Source: Circinella minor (Eukaryota; Mucoromycota; Mucoromycetes; Mucorales; Lichtheimiaceae). Taken from it: DNA of 64,000 nucleotides. The notes beneath the pieces are model-generated. The model had not been told where the DNA came from. It worked only from the letters and a program-made list of their open reading frames with translations, and ran no database searches. The stretch lies in contig JAEPRB010000019.1 of NCBI GenBank assembly GCA_016758965.1, positions 266,996 through 330,995 on the forward strand, written 5' to 3'. Position 1 is the stretch's first letter. Each line of letters opens with the position of its first letter. This document shows positions 36,503 to 48,064 of this stretch, one piece after another. The position numbers and the translations under genes were made by a program.

Positions 36503-38801
36503 TTAAATTCCAAGATAATCAGAAACTGAATAAGGAAACATTTGTACTCCATCTTTATCAAAATGAAAAGGACCATAGCATTTTTGACAAAAGAAACAAG
36601 GTGATGAACCACTTAATATATCATTGACTGTCATGAATCTATAAAACAGGAAGGATAAAAAAAATTAGTTATTTTAGGAAAAAATCGTTAGAAAAAAAAC
36701 ATAAAGTATACATACTCAGCTGGATACAAGGAGCACATTGAACATTTGTATCGGGTGAATTGCCAATTATAAGTAGTATAAGGGTATGCTGATCGTCGTT
36801 TAGGGTCTTGACTACTTTGCATTCTATTTATAAAAATAAAATAATGGGATTGTTAGTTTTTTTTTCTATTCTTTAAATCAACATATAAAATAATAGTAAT
36901 AGAAAAAAAAACTTACCGTATATCATGAACCATAATAACATGTTGGCAATCTCCTTGATGTAAAAATTGATATGGATAATTTAAACGAATATTTAAATCT
37001 TCAAAAGTAACATTTTGCATGATTTGACGGGTATATTTATTCAATTTATCTTGTTTAAAACGTTCATTTTCCATCACCCACTGGCGTATTGGCTCACTAT
37101 AATCAGGTTCAGCACCTAATCCAGCTTCTTCTGCTCGTGTGTCCACATAAAACACATTCTCAATAAACAGATAGCTAGCCGACATTTTTTTATCAATGGT
37201 ATTTAGTACTGCCCCATCCTCCTTCCCATCTTTCTTGTCACGACACGCAGCGAAATCATTCATACAATAAATAGCATCTCGAAGTTCGGACAACTTTTGT
37301 GACCCAAGAATATCAAATTCACGAACACGTCGATCAGGTTTATGTGGATGATAAACAGCGATTTTGAGAATAACTTCGTTTTGAATGTCAGGTATTTCTT
37401 CACCTTTGTCATTATACTCTATTGAAAATTGACTTTGCTGCTGTACAAATTTATCGTTATCTTTATTCCTTCCTTGCCAGACTGGCTTTCTTGATTGTAT
37501 TGTTTCTCTTTTTATCTATATTACATAATACTTATTTTTAGTATATAGAAAAATTAAAAGTATATATATATAATTCTACCTTTTCTCTGTTAAAATGAGC
37601 GTAGTTTAGTGGTCCTCGTTGTCTTGGTATCAAATTTACAGAATGAACAGGGCTGTCATAGAAAAAAGAAAGTGCTGTATAAGCTTCTTATATATTTACA
37701 TATCCTTTCTCACCAACTAGAATCATATTTGATCATATTTACTTTATAGTATGCAATTGGCTTTTTTTAATTTGATCTTCCATTTCTGCATACATCCGTG
37801 TAAAATAAGTTGTTGGAATATCTGGATTATTTAATTCTGGTGTATTTTCAGCTAGTGAACTTGCTTGGCCTTCCATGGCATCATAAAAATCTTCTTCCTC
37901 TTCCTCCTCTTCCTCTTCTTCTTCAACCACTGCATCATCTTGTAATCCAGGTAATGCTAACTCAGGATGCATTATTCGAGCTAGACGATTTGCATGTTCT
38001 GAATCTGTCGTTGGTGGTGTTATCGAAGATGATGCTGATGAAGAAGAATGAGTTAAAGATGATGTTTCTTGTTGCTGTTGTTGGAGACGCGTCAATGAAG
38101 ACTCTGGAGATAACCCTCTTAAATGTTGTTGCGGTATTTCAGAAGCAGTAATAGAAGCGTCAAGCGTAGCTACTGTTGTTATTGTTGATGGGGATGCAGG
38201 TGTTGATAATGATGAAGTTTTTTGTGCCTTATTACGATAACCAGCATAAAGTTCATGAAGTGCACCAGGTGCATAACTTTCCGCTACAAATTTACGACGT
38301 TTCGGTACTACAGGATTTATATAACTATCACCGCCTAAAGGTTGTTTTTCCATTTCTTTTAAAAGTTGTTCGTCTTCTTCACTGAGAGTTCGATTAGGCA
38401 TAACATCTTTGGCTTGTGGTTTCTTCGTTACAATTTGATCTTTTTCGTTTCGAGTACGTCGTCGTAACCAAGAATTCACTTCAATTTGCTTATGACATTT
38501 TACTAGCTCAAATAACGTTGGGTTGTCAAAAAATTTCGACACATTTTGTAAACATTCATGAGTTTCGAATCTATTATAATATAAAATAAGGAAAAGACGT
38601 GTGAGTAATTTCTATTATTGAAGATTGATCCTAAATAGATCAATTTCTTTGGATAAAATATTCTTTTTCAAAACGTTACAATGCAGGATCTACTTTGGAT
38701 TTTAAAGCATCGAGATCAACAGATTTTTTTTCAAGTTCTTGTTGTTGTTTAATGAGTTCAATGTGACTACGCCTAAATTCTCCTACATCGATTTTTGACA
38801 T
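36503..38801 (-). CDS. SNAPC3: snRNA-activating protein complex subunit 3 (SNAPC3/SNAP50)
   Basis: Six exons (38680-38801, 37743-38570, 37580-37652, 36917-37515, 36716-36823, 36503-36638) give 621 residues. Residues 1-320 are largely disordered, with Ser/Thr runs and a Glu-rich block (about 250-262). The conserved SNAP50 domain covers the last 260 residues: YLFIENVFYVDTRAEE, YPYQFLHQGDCQHVIMVHDIR, YPYTTYNWQ. A zinc-ribbon-like Cys set follows at Cys568, Cys571, Cys591, Cys594 and Cys597 (KCSMCSLYPAEFMTVNDIL, SPCFFCQKCYGPFHFD). SNAPC3 binds the proximal sequence element of snRNA genes for Pol II/III transcription. The family is absent from budding yeast (established knowledge), which supports an early-diverging fungus. 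The domain is complete. Confidence 0.94.
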
Positions 38802-39938
38802 TGTTATTATTTTCAGCTTTAAAAAGTTAAAAAAAAAAGTAATGCAAAAATAAAATGTCGGAACCAATTCCACTAATAAAAAAAAACACTATCATTATCA
38901 CACTCAGCATCATAATGATTATTTCTATATCTATAATATCAGTCTTTTCCCGAAGCATGCAATTCTTGTATTAATACATTCTTCAAACGTCGAAAAAACA
39001 ATCCTTAAAACCTCTTCAAGCTGTAAATATATATTACAGTTTTATCCACTACAGCACTTACTTTATTCAATGTTATTGAACGTAGTATTCTCTACCAACT
39101 TGTGAAGCTAAACTCGGGAAAATATGACGATTATTGGACAAGTAGAATTATAAGTATATTTATTTTTTGCAAGATCCAAACTGGTTTATAATATGGATCA
39201 ATTATATAATTTCACCTCTCACGATTTCTTTTTTTTTGATTGTCAGGAAGAGTGATAGTTGAAAATGTTTATTAACAAACAATTATATAAATCATCACCT
39301 CTTAAAATCATGTCATGTCTGCAGTAAATTTATAAAGAGCTGTTAGTTTGTTTTTTTTTACTGTCGTCACCTGGTATTCGACTTCAAATTATTAGCCTAG
39401 TAGTTTGATAATATGACGAATAATTACACCTCATTTGTATAAAAAAAGGCTTCGTTGTCTGTGTAGCAGCAGCGATCATTATCGCTATGACAATACCCTA
39501 TCCATGGCAATATATAAGTGCAATAATACGAACAGTGTAAATGGATTATTTTTATCTCATAGAGTGTTAAGTTAATAATACATTTTATGCACTGATGAAG
39601 TCAGCCTTATCATCATTGGCATAATTATATAACACTATTAAAATAGGAATAGGAATAAAATAAATACAAAGTAAATCAGTGATCAAATTGCTTAACAATG
39701 TAATGATTTTATGCAACGACTCACTTTATAATACAGAGATTCGATGTCAGTATATACAAACCTTATTATTCAAAAGTTTATTGACAGCTTTTAAAAATTT
39801 GAATGGATCCGATTGTTGCCTAATACCTCATACCCACGCCTGTCGCTATTAAATAATATAGTGCTGGAATTAAAACCTGTTTCTCGTTCGTTTATTTTTG
39901 TTTTTATTCACCTATATACAAATCTTCTCTACCCCATC
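38802..39938. other. divergent promoter region
   Basis: About 1.1 kb between SNAPC3 (minus) and the Dabb gene (plus). A+T-rich, no open frame of coding character; likely regulatory for both genes. Confidence 0.5.
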
Positions 39939-40521
39939 ATGAAGTTGACTCACATTGGTAAGAAATTGAACAATTGCGTTGTATTTGAACAGCTTCAAAC
40001 TTGTATCTCACGCTATTTTATTTTTACTTCGCTAACTTGTCTTCCTCTTTTTTAGTTATTGCTAAATTCAAACCTGAAATCAGCGAAGGAACGCGTCAAG
40101 AAGTTTGTAACGAAGTGTTGAAGCTTAAGGAACAAATTCCTAACATTTTGTCGTGTACTGCTGGCAAGACTTTCACTGACCGAAGCCAAGGTTTTGAATG
40201 GGGTATGTAGCAAATAGGGATATTTATTGTAATAACTTTATGTAAGAAAGTATCTGTTACAAAAAAACTAACTGATTTGTATTATAAGGTTGGGTCGTCG
40301 AACTTGAAACGAAAGAGGTAATCAATGATGAATGGATGGATGATTTGCTCATCAGGGGGGGGGGCTTTTTTTTTTTACTATTGATACATTTTTATACTAA
40401 TCACGAATAAATAATTATACAGGATCTTCCCATCTATGCCAATCATGCTGCTCACCAAGAATTTCTTAAGAAGTACAAGCCTACCTTTGAAGATTTAATT
40501 GCTCTTGACTACATGTGCTAA
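39939..40521 (+). CDS. stress-responsive A/B barrel (Dabb) domain protein
   Basis: Four short exons (39939-39957, 40056-40202, 40289-40317, 40423-40521) give 97 residues. The Dabb pattern is evident: a first strand MKLTHIVIAKFKP, a helix with TRQEVCNEVLKLKEQIP, then SCTAGKTFTDRSQGFEWGWVVELETKE, and a last segment LPIYANHAAHQEFLKKYKPTFEDLIALDY. Such small dimeric ferredoxin-like-fold proteins respond to stress or act as small enzymes; the substrate cannot be read here. Full length for the family. Introns of 86-105 bp interrupt almost every secondary-structure element. Confidence 0.9.
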
Positions 40522-43500
40522 AAAATCGTATACATTTATCACCTGTAAAAGTAAAAATAAAAACAAATGATTTAAGTCAACTATTTAGCAATCAATGATG
40601 ATTATCAAGGATAATTGATAAGTAGGAAATAAGGGGACATTTTTCTTTTAGAAAAAATTACTTGATACTTATTGGGGTAGAAATTATTTTGAACAATTTT
40701 GTGATAGTTGTGAACGATGTATGTTTTGTGTGAATAAAGGAGCGTTATTTTTTTTTGAATCAAGAATTAAAAGGCATCATCGTTGATTATTATTATTAGC
40801 ATTAATTCTACCATTTTTGGTTCACAATGGATGGTTGAATTCACCTAATGGTCCTTTTCTTTATCTCCTTTCATCAAATTTATTATGGTATATTAACATG
40901 ACATTTGCTTAAAAAAGTAATTATTTATCATAATGGAGATAGGTAAAATTAACTTGTTTATTTGAGGACGCAATGGTAATAAAAGCGTGTGATGATGGAA
41001 ATGACTCATTGATGATTTATCTGATGAAGTCAGATAAGTGGACTTAGCCCTTTCTCTTTTTATTTGGTATTAAATAGAACTTTCTGCCTTATCCTCGTAA
41101 GCACAAGTAATAAATCCATTCTTGGAAAAGATTAATTACATGCAACAAAAAGAGTGTGTAATTTAATAAACCAGAAAACAAACTATATAAGTTTTTCAGA
41201 ACATACATACATTTTTAATGCAAAACATCGGATATTTTACATTATACAAAATTTGCTACATCATCCTGATAGGGATACTTTATGATATGTCTGTAATGCA
41301 TTAGCTAAACTAGCAACACAGATCGCACTTATACAGTGAATACATATTCACTTTATTTATTATTTAGCACCCACTGTTTTTCATATTCCCAGATTTTCCA
41401 GTGGTCTTTCTAGTTTGGCCGCTTAATGTACTTGGGACCTGTTAGAAATTGAGTTTGGACGCACAAAATAAACCGAGTTTTGAATCTGAAAATGGGAACT
41501 ATAAAAGTAAGGATCACAGCCCAAAGAGACTTCAAATAATGGAATCAAATATTTTTCTACCAGTTCTCTGTTTTCAATTACGCAAAATAGTACTATACTT
41601 ATGTGCTTGATACCATTTTGCGAAAACAAAATTATCAACTTTTTTTTTTCAAAAAACATTTACGCCTAAGAAAAAAACTGTATATTTTGTCTATATATAC
41701 AATTTTTACTAATGAGATAATATCTAATTGTCAAAGACACCAATATCATACAGCTTACATAATAGCAAAATAAAATATATTTAACAACCATTTGAAGATA
41801 AAATACGTCATACGTATGTTTATTATCCCATATTTATTTCTGTGCATTCATAACAAATAATAGTAGCATAAAAATGCCAGTAAAATGTTTTTTTTTCAGG
41901 GTGTATTAATACATATATCTATATATATATATATAATTGCTAAAGCTTTATTTCTTTATTAAGGACGTGTGGTGAATTGGTTTGCATGCACTTCATCATG
42001 TGGTGTTTTTATAGCATATTTTAAACCATCGATTATTAATTATACTTATTAGACTCATTCCATTACATAGTAATAACGACTTATTTGTGGAATTGTTACG
42101 CACAGCCCCCGAAAAATAGTTATCAAACAAGTGGTGACCCATATAAATTTTATAAACAGCACCAGCACCAGTAATATCCATTTAGTCATGCATATGTAAC
42201 ATTAAAAATCGATAGGCCTTACTTGCCATGGTTTTATATGGACTATACTGTTTACTTGTGAACCTACAATGTAGTGAGAATGATTAGAAATCTTGGTTGT
42301 TATTCATAAAAATTAAACTGCTAATATCAGTTTAATAAACGTTCCAAGACATATAACTATAATGATGATATAAATGGTGAATAGATAATGAGATACGACA
42401 TACTTGTATCAGACTGCTGTTTATCTTTCAAAGAATTATAAAGTGTGGATGTCTGTATCAATCCCCTTATTTATTTATTTAAGGTGGGGGGATACAGGAG
42501 AAGGCAAAATGCAGCACAACGAAATACAGAAAAAGCTACCAGTCATTCATAAGATTCCTAATGGACCACATGGGGTACCCATCCAACAACGTGGAAATTT
42601 ATAGGTGCCGTATGCATTTTCAATTAGGCCCAATGTTAATCATCATTGGTGGGTTTATCCATCAATCTCACTGATATCTAAAAACCTTTTCTTTATTTGG
42701 CTAAAAAAAACACTTTGAATGATATTGAGCCGTATAACAAATTATATATGTAGGCGTGGAAGTATATATATATATATAAGTATGATTATACATAATAAAA
42801 ATTGATCATGATCATCTCAGATTATTATTGTGATAAGAAGGAAAGAAAATATGATTGTAAAAAGATGGTCGAATCACAACAGTCTAAGTCTCATTATTAT
42901 TCTTAATATTTCTTGATCAGTATCTTTTATGTTACTGCTTCTCGGTGTGCTTCATTATTGTACAATATGTGAAAGAGCGAAACCCAACAAGATTCAATTT
43001 ATTGATCATCCAACTTTTTTTGGCTGTCACTTATGTACTAAAATAACTAAAAGCAGTTATACAAGTTATATTATATTAATCCATTTTCTTTTATTGGCGT
43101 CATTACATTCAATTATTTCGAATCAAAAGATCATGATTTTGAAATAACAAATGCAACCTTATTAGTGTCACCATCAACACCTCGTCATCATCATCATCAT
43201 CATCAAGAAGCTAAAAATAAATATTGCAATATATAGGTTGTATTTAGAAGGAAAGGGAGATAAGGAAGATCTGCGTACCTCATCATTTTACCATTCAGCA
43301 ATTCCCCGACTCAGACGAATTTAATAACTTCTCTCGGAAGCGGAAAAGAAATTCCAAAGATCCGCGCAAGCGACGAACGAGTCAAGGTAAGATAAAATAG
43401 CAAAAAAGCAGATATGCACATAATTTTTTTTTTTTTGTTGTGCGAGCTAAACAAATTGAATATCCGCGCCTGCATCTATCAAAATCCAAGTGTGTGTCTG

Positions 43501-44975
43501 TGTGTGTGGCTATATTTGATATATCATGTATTGAACCAAAGAAATTGAATAACTAATCTAGCGTGATGGATCATAAATATATGTCCCAATCACACGCACA
43601 TGTACACATCTAGGCATCTGGTATTTCTTGTTTGCGACAGTTTCAAATAATTTTTATTCAACACTATGCAGTATAATTGAAGAGCAAGAAGATGCTAAGT
43701 ATAGACAAAAACGTGTGAAATACATTAGTAGCAGTACTATGTATAATACAAGGTGTCGTACTTGCAGAAATCAAGAGGAGAGTGGAGAGAAAGGAGTTTA
43801 TAAAAAAAGAAAAAGGGGGTTACGAAAGGAGGAAAAAAAACTGACAGGAGAAAACTTATTGGTGGAAATCTTTCTCGGGGAGAACGACTAGAAACTATGA
43901 ACTTAAAAAATGATTTGCGCCCTGCTAGTTTTTTTTTCTTTTTTGAGCAACCATACTTCAAGTACAACGAGCACCTTAATATAGCAATAACAATTAATAA
44001 TAATAATAAAAACAGGCATACATACAAATACTTTACATATGTAAACATAAAGTGGTGCACCTAAAAAAATATAGCTGAGCAATGATCCTTCTTATGATAC
44101 AAGTGTTGGGTTTTTTTAATTTTTTTTACCAAGTCCACATGGGTCTCATAACGTCTTCTCTTTTGATGTGTAATGGCGTAATGAATGTCATGAAGTTAGT
44201 GCACGTGGTGCCTAAGAGGAAGTGGCATTCGGTTATAACAATTTTGTCAACAGCATAAAGACAGGGTCCTTTGTTTCAAAAAAAAAAAAAGAATTTCCCA
44301 TTTTCGAAAATTTCATGATATTAGCTGTGTTTGGAAGTAGCCAACCAAATAGCCCAAGGCAAGCACGCGCACCATTGGTAGTTTTGCTTCGAACCAAACC
44401 AGTTCCATAACTTCTCTCTGATGGCTAGTCGGTCCGAGTAAACCGATTTGAGAAACCCATTTTTTTTTTTTGTTCTCATTTTTTTTAACTCAATATCCAC
44501 ATTTTTCATTCACACAATAATAATAATAATACTAACACATAATAAAATTCTCGAAACCCCTCACCAACCAACCAATCTACCCATCCACCCCTCTTCTCTC
44601 CTCTCCTCTCGTCACTTATTTTCTTCTTTTCTACTATATTATTTCTATATAATCTTGCACTAAAAAAAGTTAAATTTTTCATTTGAGAGACCAAGAGAGA
44701 AGAGAAAGGAATTGATTAAACAATATAACACAGAAAAAAAAAAGACAAGAACGTTTTCCTTCTAACTTGTTTATAAACACATTTCTTTTTTCTTTTTTCT
44801 TCTTTTTTTTTTCCTTTCCCTCTTCCTCTCTTCTTTTTTCTTTCTATTTCCTATTCCTCTTTTCTTCCACTTTTTTTTTAAAAATTATTTTTTTGATCAA
44901 AAACGGAATTTATCGAACTTGATTTATAATTATTATACATATTTTTATTTTCGATATATAAAACCCCATGTTAGC
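40522..44975. other. gene-poor region
   Basis: About 4.4 kb without a firmly supported gene. A possible exon pair at 43294-43891 is listed separately. Also present are a CAT/ATC trinucleotide run (43184-43204), short imperfect open frames (for example 41996-42181 minus, 42404-42604 plus) of unclear origin, and a CT-rich promoter-like tract at 44770-44880 ahead of the cyclin. Confidence 0.45.
43294..43891 (+). CDS. possible exons of an unidentified gene
   Basis: A more G+C-rich segment at 43294-43385 is bounded by a CAG acceptor and a GTAAGA donor. It reads QFPDSDEFNNFSRKRKRNSK and on into a basic, NLS-like run. An AG at 43611-43612 opens, in matching phase, a 3' segment to the stop at 43889-43891. 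That segment has Lys/Arg/Glu-rich sequence and one C-x2-C pair (RCRTCRNQEE). No initiating exon was found and no homology is recognised. It may be a decayed gene, a real small gene or chance. Confidence 0.22.
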
Positions 44976-44979
44976 ATGA
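44968..44979 (+). promoter_or_regulatory. minimal uORF whose stop overlaps the cyclin start
   Basis: ATG TTA GCA TGA encodes Met-Leu-Ala. Its TGA shares bases with the downstream ATG in an ATGA overlap (start codon at 44976). This arrangement could allow reinitiation or leaky scanning control. The transcript start is not known. Confidence 0.5.
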
Positions 44980-46179
44980 ACATCGCAGAGTTTCCAGTTC
45001 CTACTCTGCTAAATATGGTCGCCAACTTGCTTGAATCACTCATTAAAGCAAATGATCTTTTAGTACCTGAAAAGCAAAGCAACATCACTGTTTTTCATTC
45101 CAGAGCAGTTCCCAACATTAAAATCAACGCCTATCTTTCAAGAGTTTTACAGTTTACACCATTCAATAACGAAGTTTTACTCAGTCTTTTGGTTTATTTC
45201 GATCGAATAGCAAAATTACGAGGAGGAAAATTTATCGTCAATTCACTTAATGTTCATCGCCTCCTTATTGCTAGGTAAATATTTCTCTTTCATCTTTGTT
45301 TTTGTTATGATAAAATGATACATAGCAAGAATTTCTTTTTTTTTTATAATATTGTTTGCTAATACATACATTGAGAGACATATTTGATATGCATTATTGT
45401 TTAGTTTGCTAACAAAAAAAGAAAATGTTACATTATATTTAGTCTTGTTGTAGCTTCCAAATTTACATCTGATGTCTTTTATACCAACGCAAGATACGCC
45501 AAGGTAAAATGACAATATATACACATTAAAAAAAAAGAGAGAGAAACAACTTGCATATCCAGATTGATTACGCTAAAAATAAAAATAAAAACTGTGCCAA
45601 GGCCAACCCAAAAAAAGATGCGAAAGTCAATTTATGCATAGTTATTTCTTTCTCTCTCTCTCTTTCTATATATATGTATTTAATTATTTGTCGATTTACT
45701 AATCTATATTTTTATACCAAAAATAGGTCGGTGGATTACCACTAATAGAACTGAACAAATTAGAAATGGAATTTCTCTTCTTATGTAACTTTAATTTACA
45801 CGTACGTCTTGAAGATATGCAAGAATATGGAGATCAGTTGTTAGCTCTTAGTTTGTATCAAAAACAAGAAAAACTTGGAGCGACATTAGATCCAATACCA
45901 TCGTGTACAAATCGAAAAAGAAAAAGATTATTATCATGTTCACAGGACGGCGAGAACATAAAATCAACAACTACAACAACAGCAACATATATCGATCATA
46001 TCAAACCACATCAAACCAATAATGAACATAGTAACAATAATAATAATCAGCATTTAACATCAGCATATCATCAGCATAATATTCATCATCATCATCCACC
46101 TCATGTACATCTTCCATTAACACCACCTACCCCTCCATATACCACTACATCACCTAGAGCTAACAAACGGCGTCGTTGA
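44976..46179 (+). CDS. PHO80/Pcl-type cyclin
   Basis: Exons 44976-45274, 45443-45503 and 45727-46179 give 270 residues. The cyclin box runs from about 20 to 165. Its motifs are TPFNNEVLLSLLVYFDRIAKL, FIVNSLNVHRLLIASLVVASKF and SDVFYTNARYAKVGGLPLIEL, all characteristic of PHO80-like cyclins, followed by LEMEFLFLCNFNLHV. These cyclins bind the Pho85/CDK5-type kinase and control phosphate response, polarity or metabolism. After residue 165 comes a basic patch (NRKRKRLL) and a Thr/His/Asn/Pro-rich tail ending ANKRRR, a likely nuclear signal. It has an overlapping uORF and a long CT-rich promoter. Which Pcl subgroup it belongs to cannot be decided by eye. Confidence 0.93.
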
Positions 46180-46357
46180 TCAATTATATGTATTTAAGAA
46201 TATATATGCATATAAAGAAAAAAAAAGCTGGAACCTTTTTTTTTATGTTTCATGTTCCACAAAAAAAAACCACATCATATACACAAACCTTTAAAGTTTT
46301 AGTTTTTTTTTTTTTTTTCCTTCTTTGCCCTTCTTTGTTTTTTTCTTTTTTTTATAA

Positions 46358-46855
46358 ATGACATTTTTTTCTAATTTACTTGCACCATTAACTCGTCGAA
46401 GACGAAAAGTTACCATAACAACAAAAAACGAGACGAGTCGTTCATCACCACCAGCTCCTCCTCCACAGGAACATGAAGAACAAAAAGGTGAATTACAATC
46501 AGCAACACCAGCTACACCAGCTACACAACAAGAACACCATGTCGTCATTCTTGCAGAGCCAAGAACTAGCATGACCAGTAGTACTAGTGTTAATGTCGAA
46601 AGTTTAGAATTTAAAGCTTCACAAGAACTTGCTGTTTCATTGAATATTTGGGACGATTATCAACCAGCTGTTATGCCTTCATTTCCAGCATTTGAACACT
46701 TGGTTCGTCAACAAAAACAAGAAGAGGAACAAAAGAAAAAAGAACAAGGAGTGCCTCGCAGATCACTACGCCGTTTGCCACGTCCACTTTCACTCTATCG
46801 TTCTGGAAATAGGTCATTAAAAATGGCAAGATCAACTCCAAATTTTCACAAGTGA
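46358..46855 (+). CDS. hypothetical basic/disordered protein
   Basis: A single exon of 165 residues starts only 178 bp after the cyclin stop on the same strand. It begins MTFFSNLLAPLTRRRRK. Pro/Ala/Glu-rich disorder follows (about 28-62). The middle holds a conserved-looking segment, LEFKASQELAVSLNIWDDYQP. A Gln/Glu/Lys helix comes next and then an Arg-rich tail with RRSLRRLPRPLSLYRSGN. No domain is recognised. Codon use and length support a real gene; there is no sign of splicing. The RSxxxF-like end and basic clusters suggest phospho-regulation, but that is inference. Confidence 0.62.
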   Translation: MTFFSNLLAPLTRRRRKVTITTKNETSRSSPPAPPPQEHEEQKGELQSATPATPATQQEHHVVILAEPRTSMTSSTSVNVESLEFKASQELAVSLNIWDDYQPAVMPSFPAFEHLVRQQKQEEEQKKKEQGVPRRSLRRLPRPLSLYRSGNRSLKMARSTPNFHK

Positions 46856-46920
46856 ATAAGCTTTGAACAATAATAATAATAATATTCCCTTTTTTATCCT
46901 TTATCCCTTCTAAATATATT

Positions 46921-46957
<37 letters not shown>

Positions 46958-47266
46958 CTACTCCTCCTTCTCTTACTTGTTGTAGTTTAGTATTTAGTCT
47001 TTATATAAGTGCATATTTTATATATAACAAGTTTTGTTTTTCTATACCCTTTTCATTTTCATATATAACAAACAACGACATCAATTTGTATATTATATTA
47101 ATATTATATATTTTTTTTTATTTACTTGCCAGAAAAAATAATTTTTTTATTTCACTTTTTCTTTTTCAATTCTCAAAAAGCTATTAAGAATTTCTTCTTT
47201 ATCTTTGTATATATCTAACAAAACTATAACACTATAAATATATAATATAACCTTTGTTATTTCGTG
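46856..47266. other. intergenic region with CA microsatellite
   Basis: A 411-bp gap between the orphan gene and DAD2. It holds a CA tract and A+T-rich promoter sequence. No gene. Confidence 0.5.
46925..46955. repeat. CA dinucleotide microsatellite
   Basis: Fifteen uninterrupted CA units, the longest non-AT microsatellite in the window, in the 3' flank of the orphan gene. Likely length-polymorphic. Confidence 0.9.
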
Positions 47267-47781
47267 ATGCAACGGGGATCAACAGGACCCCAACGTTCTC
47301 AACTTTTATCAACTTCTGGACATGCACCTAAACAAACAGATCAACGATCTCAAGTAATTCGTGAAAAAGAACAAGAATTCCGTGAACTTTCCAACATTAA
47401 AAAACAAAGTGCACAACTTGTCCAATTCTTTGAAGAGTTACAGAAAGATATGCACATTTTATCACAAGGTGTACAAGGTATACTGATAATAGAACTCTGA
47501 AAAGAAGAATAAAACACATATACACGTGTATTAATTCAAGGTATTTTATAGGTACGGCAGATACCCTCGAAAACTGGAATCACGTTTTTCGTATCATGGC
47601 TTCAACAAAGGGTGATGAGGACAATAATGATGATACTAGTGATCAAGAACCATTATTTGTCCGTTTACCAATAAATGATCCTAATAACACAACAACAATA
47701 ACGCAATCACCGCAACAGCCATCATCATCCTCAACTATTAATCCTACTGTTACTTCCAATACCCAACATCGACATCCTTAG
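47267..47781 (+). CDS. DAD2: DASH complex subunit Dad2
   Basis: Exons 47267-47477 and 47552-47781 give 146 residues. After a polar N-terminus the protein has a helical core (REKEQEFRELSNIKKQSAQL, LQKDMHILSQGVQG). The Dad2 signature TADTLENWNHVFRIMAST follows. Dad2 is part of the ten-subunit DASH/Dam1 ring that couples kinetochores to microtubules. The core matches the family; the C-terminal 60 residues (Asp-rich, then Thr/Pro/Ser-rich) are a non-conserved extension. The start is the first ATG in frame. The gene is convergent with the transporter gene. Confidence 0.87.
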
Positions 47782-48007
47782 TAACATTACACACAAGTAG
47801 ATACAGAGTACTATACTATAACAAGACCAAATTTTGGGATTATTTATACATCAATAAAAAAAAAGATATTTTTTTTTTGTGGTTGTGTGTCATGGTATAT
47901 ATATTTTTTCTTTGTACGAGGTAAAATCCAGGGTTATCTTTTTCCTTTTTTTATAACTGCTATGAGTTTTTGTTTGGAGTGGTGGGATGGAGTGGGAAAG
48001 CGGGTAG

Positions 48008-48031
48008 GATATATATATATATATATATATA
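48008..48031. repeat. TA microsatellite
   Basis: A run of TA units in the short convergent gap (47782-48064) between DAD2 and the amino-acid transporter. Confidence 0.85.
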
Positions 48032-48064
48032 TGTATTTTTTTTTGCTATTACTATTGTTGTTGT

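Noticed and set aside
43184..43204. His-codon-like CAT repeat
   Set aside because: Short trinucleotide microsatellite; the surrounding frame ends quickly and has no splice support.
44370..44410. GGTTCGAA tRNA T-loop-like motif on the minus strand
   Set aside because: No T-stem of five pairs, no D-arm or acceptor stem could be drawn.
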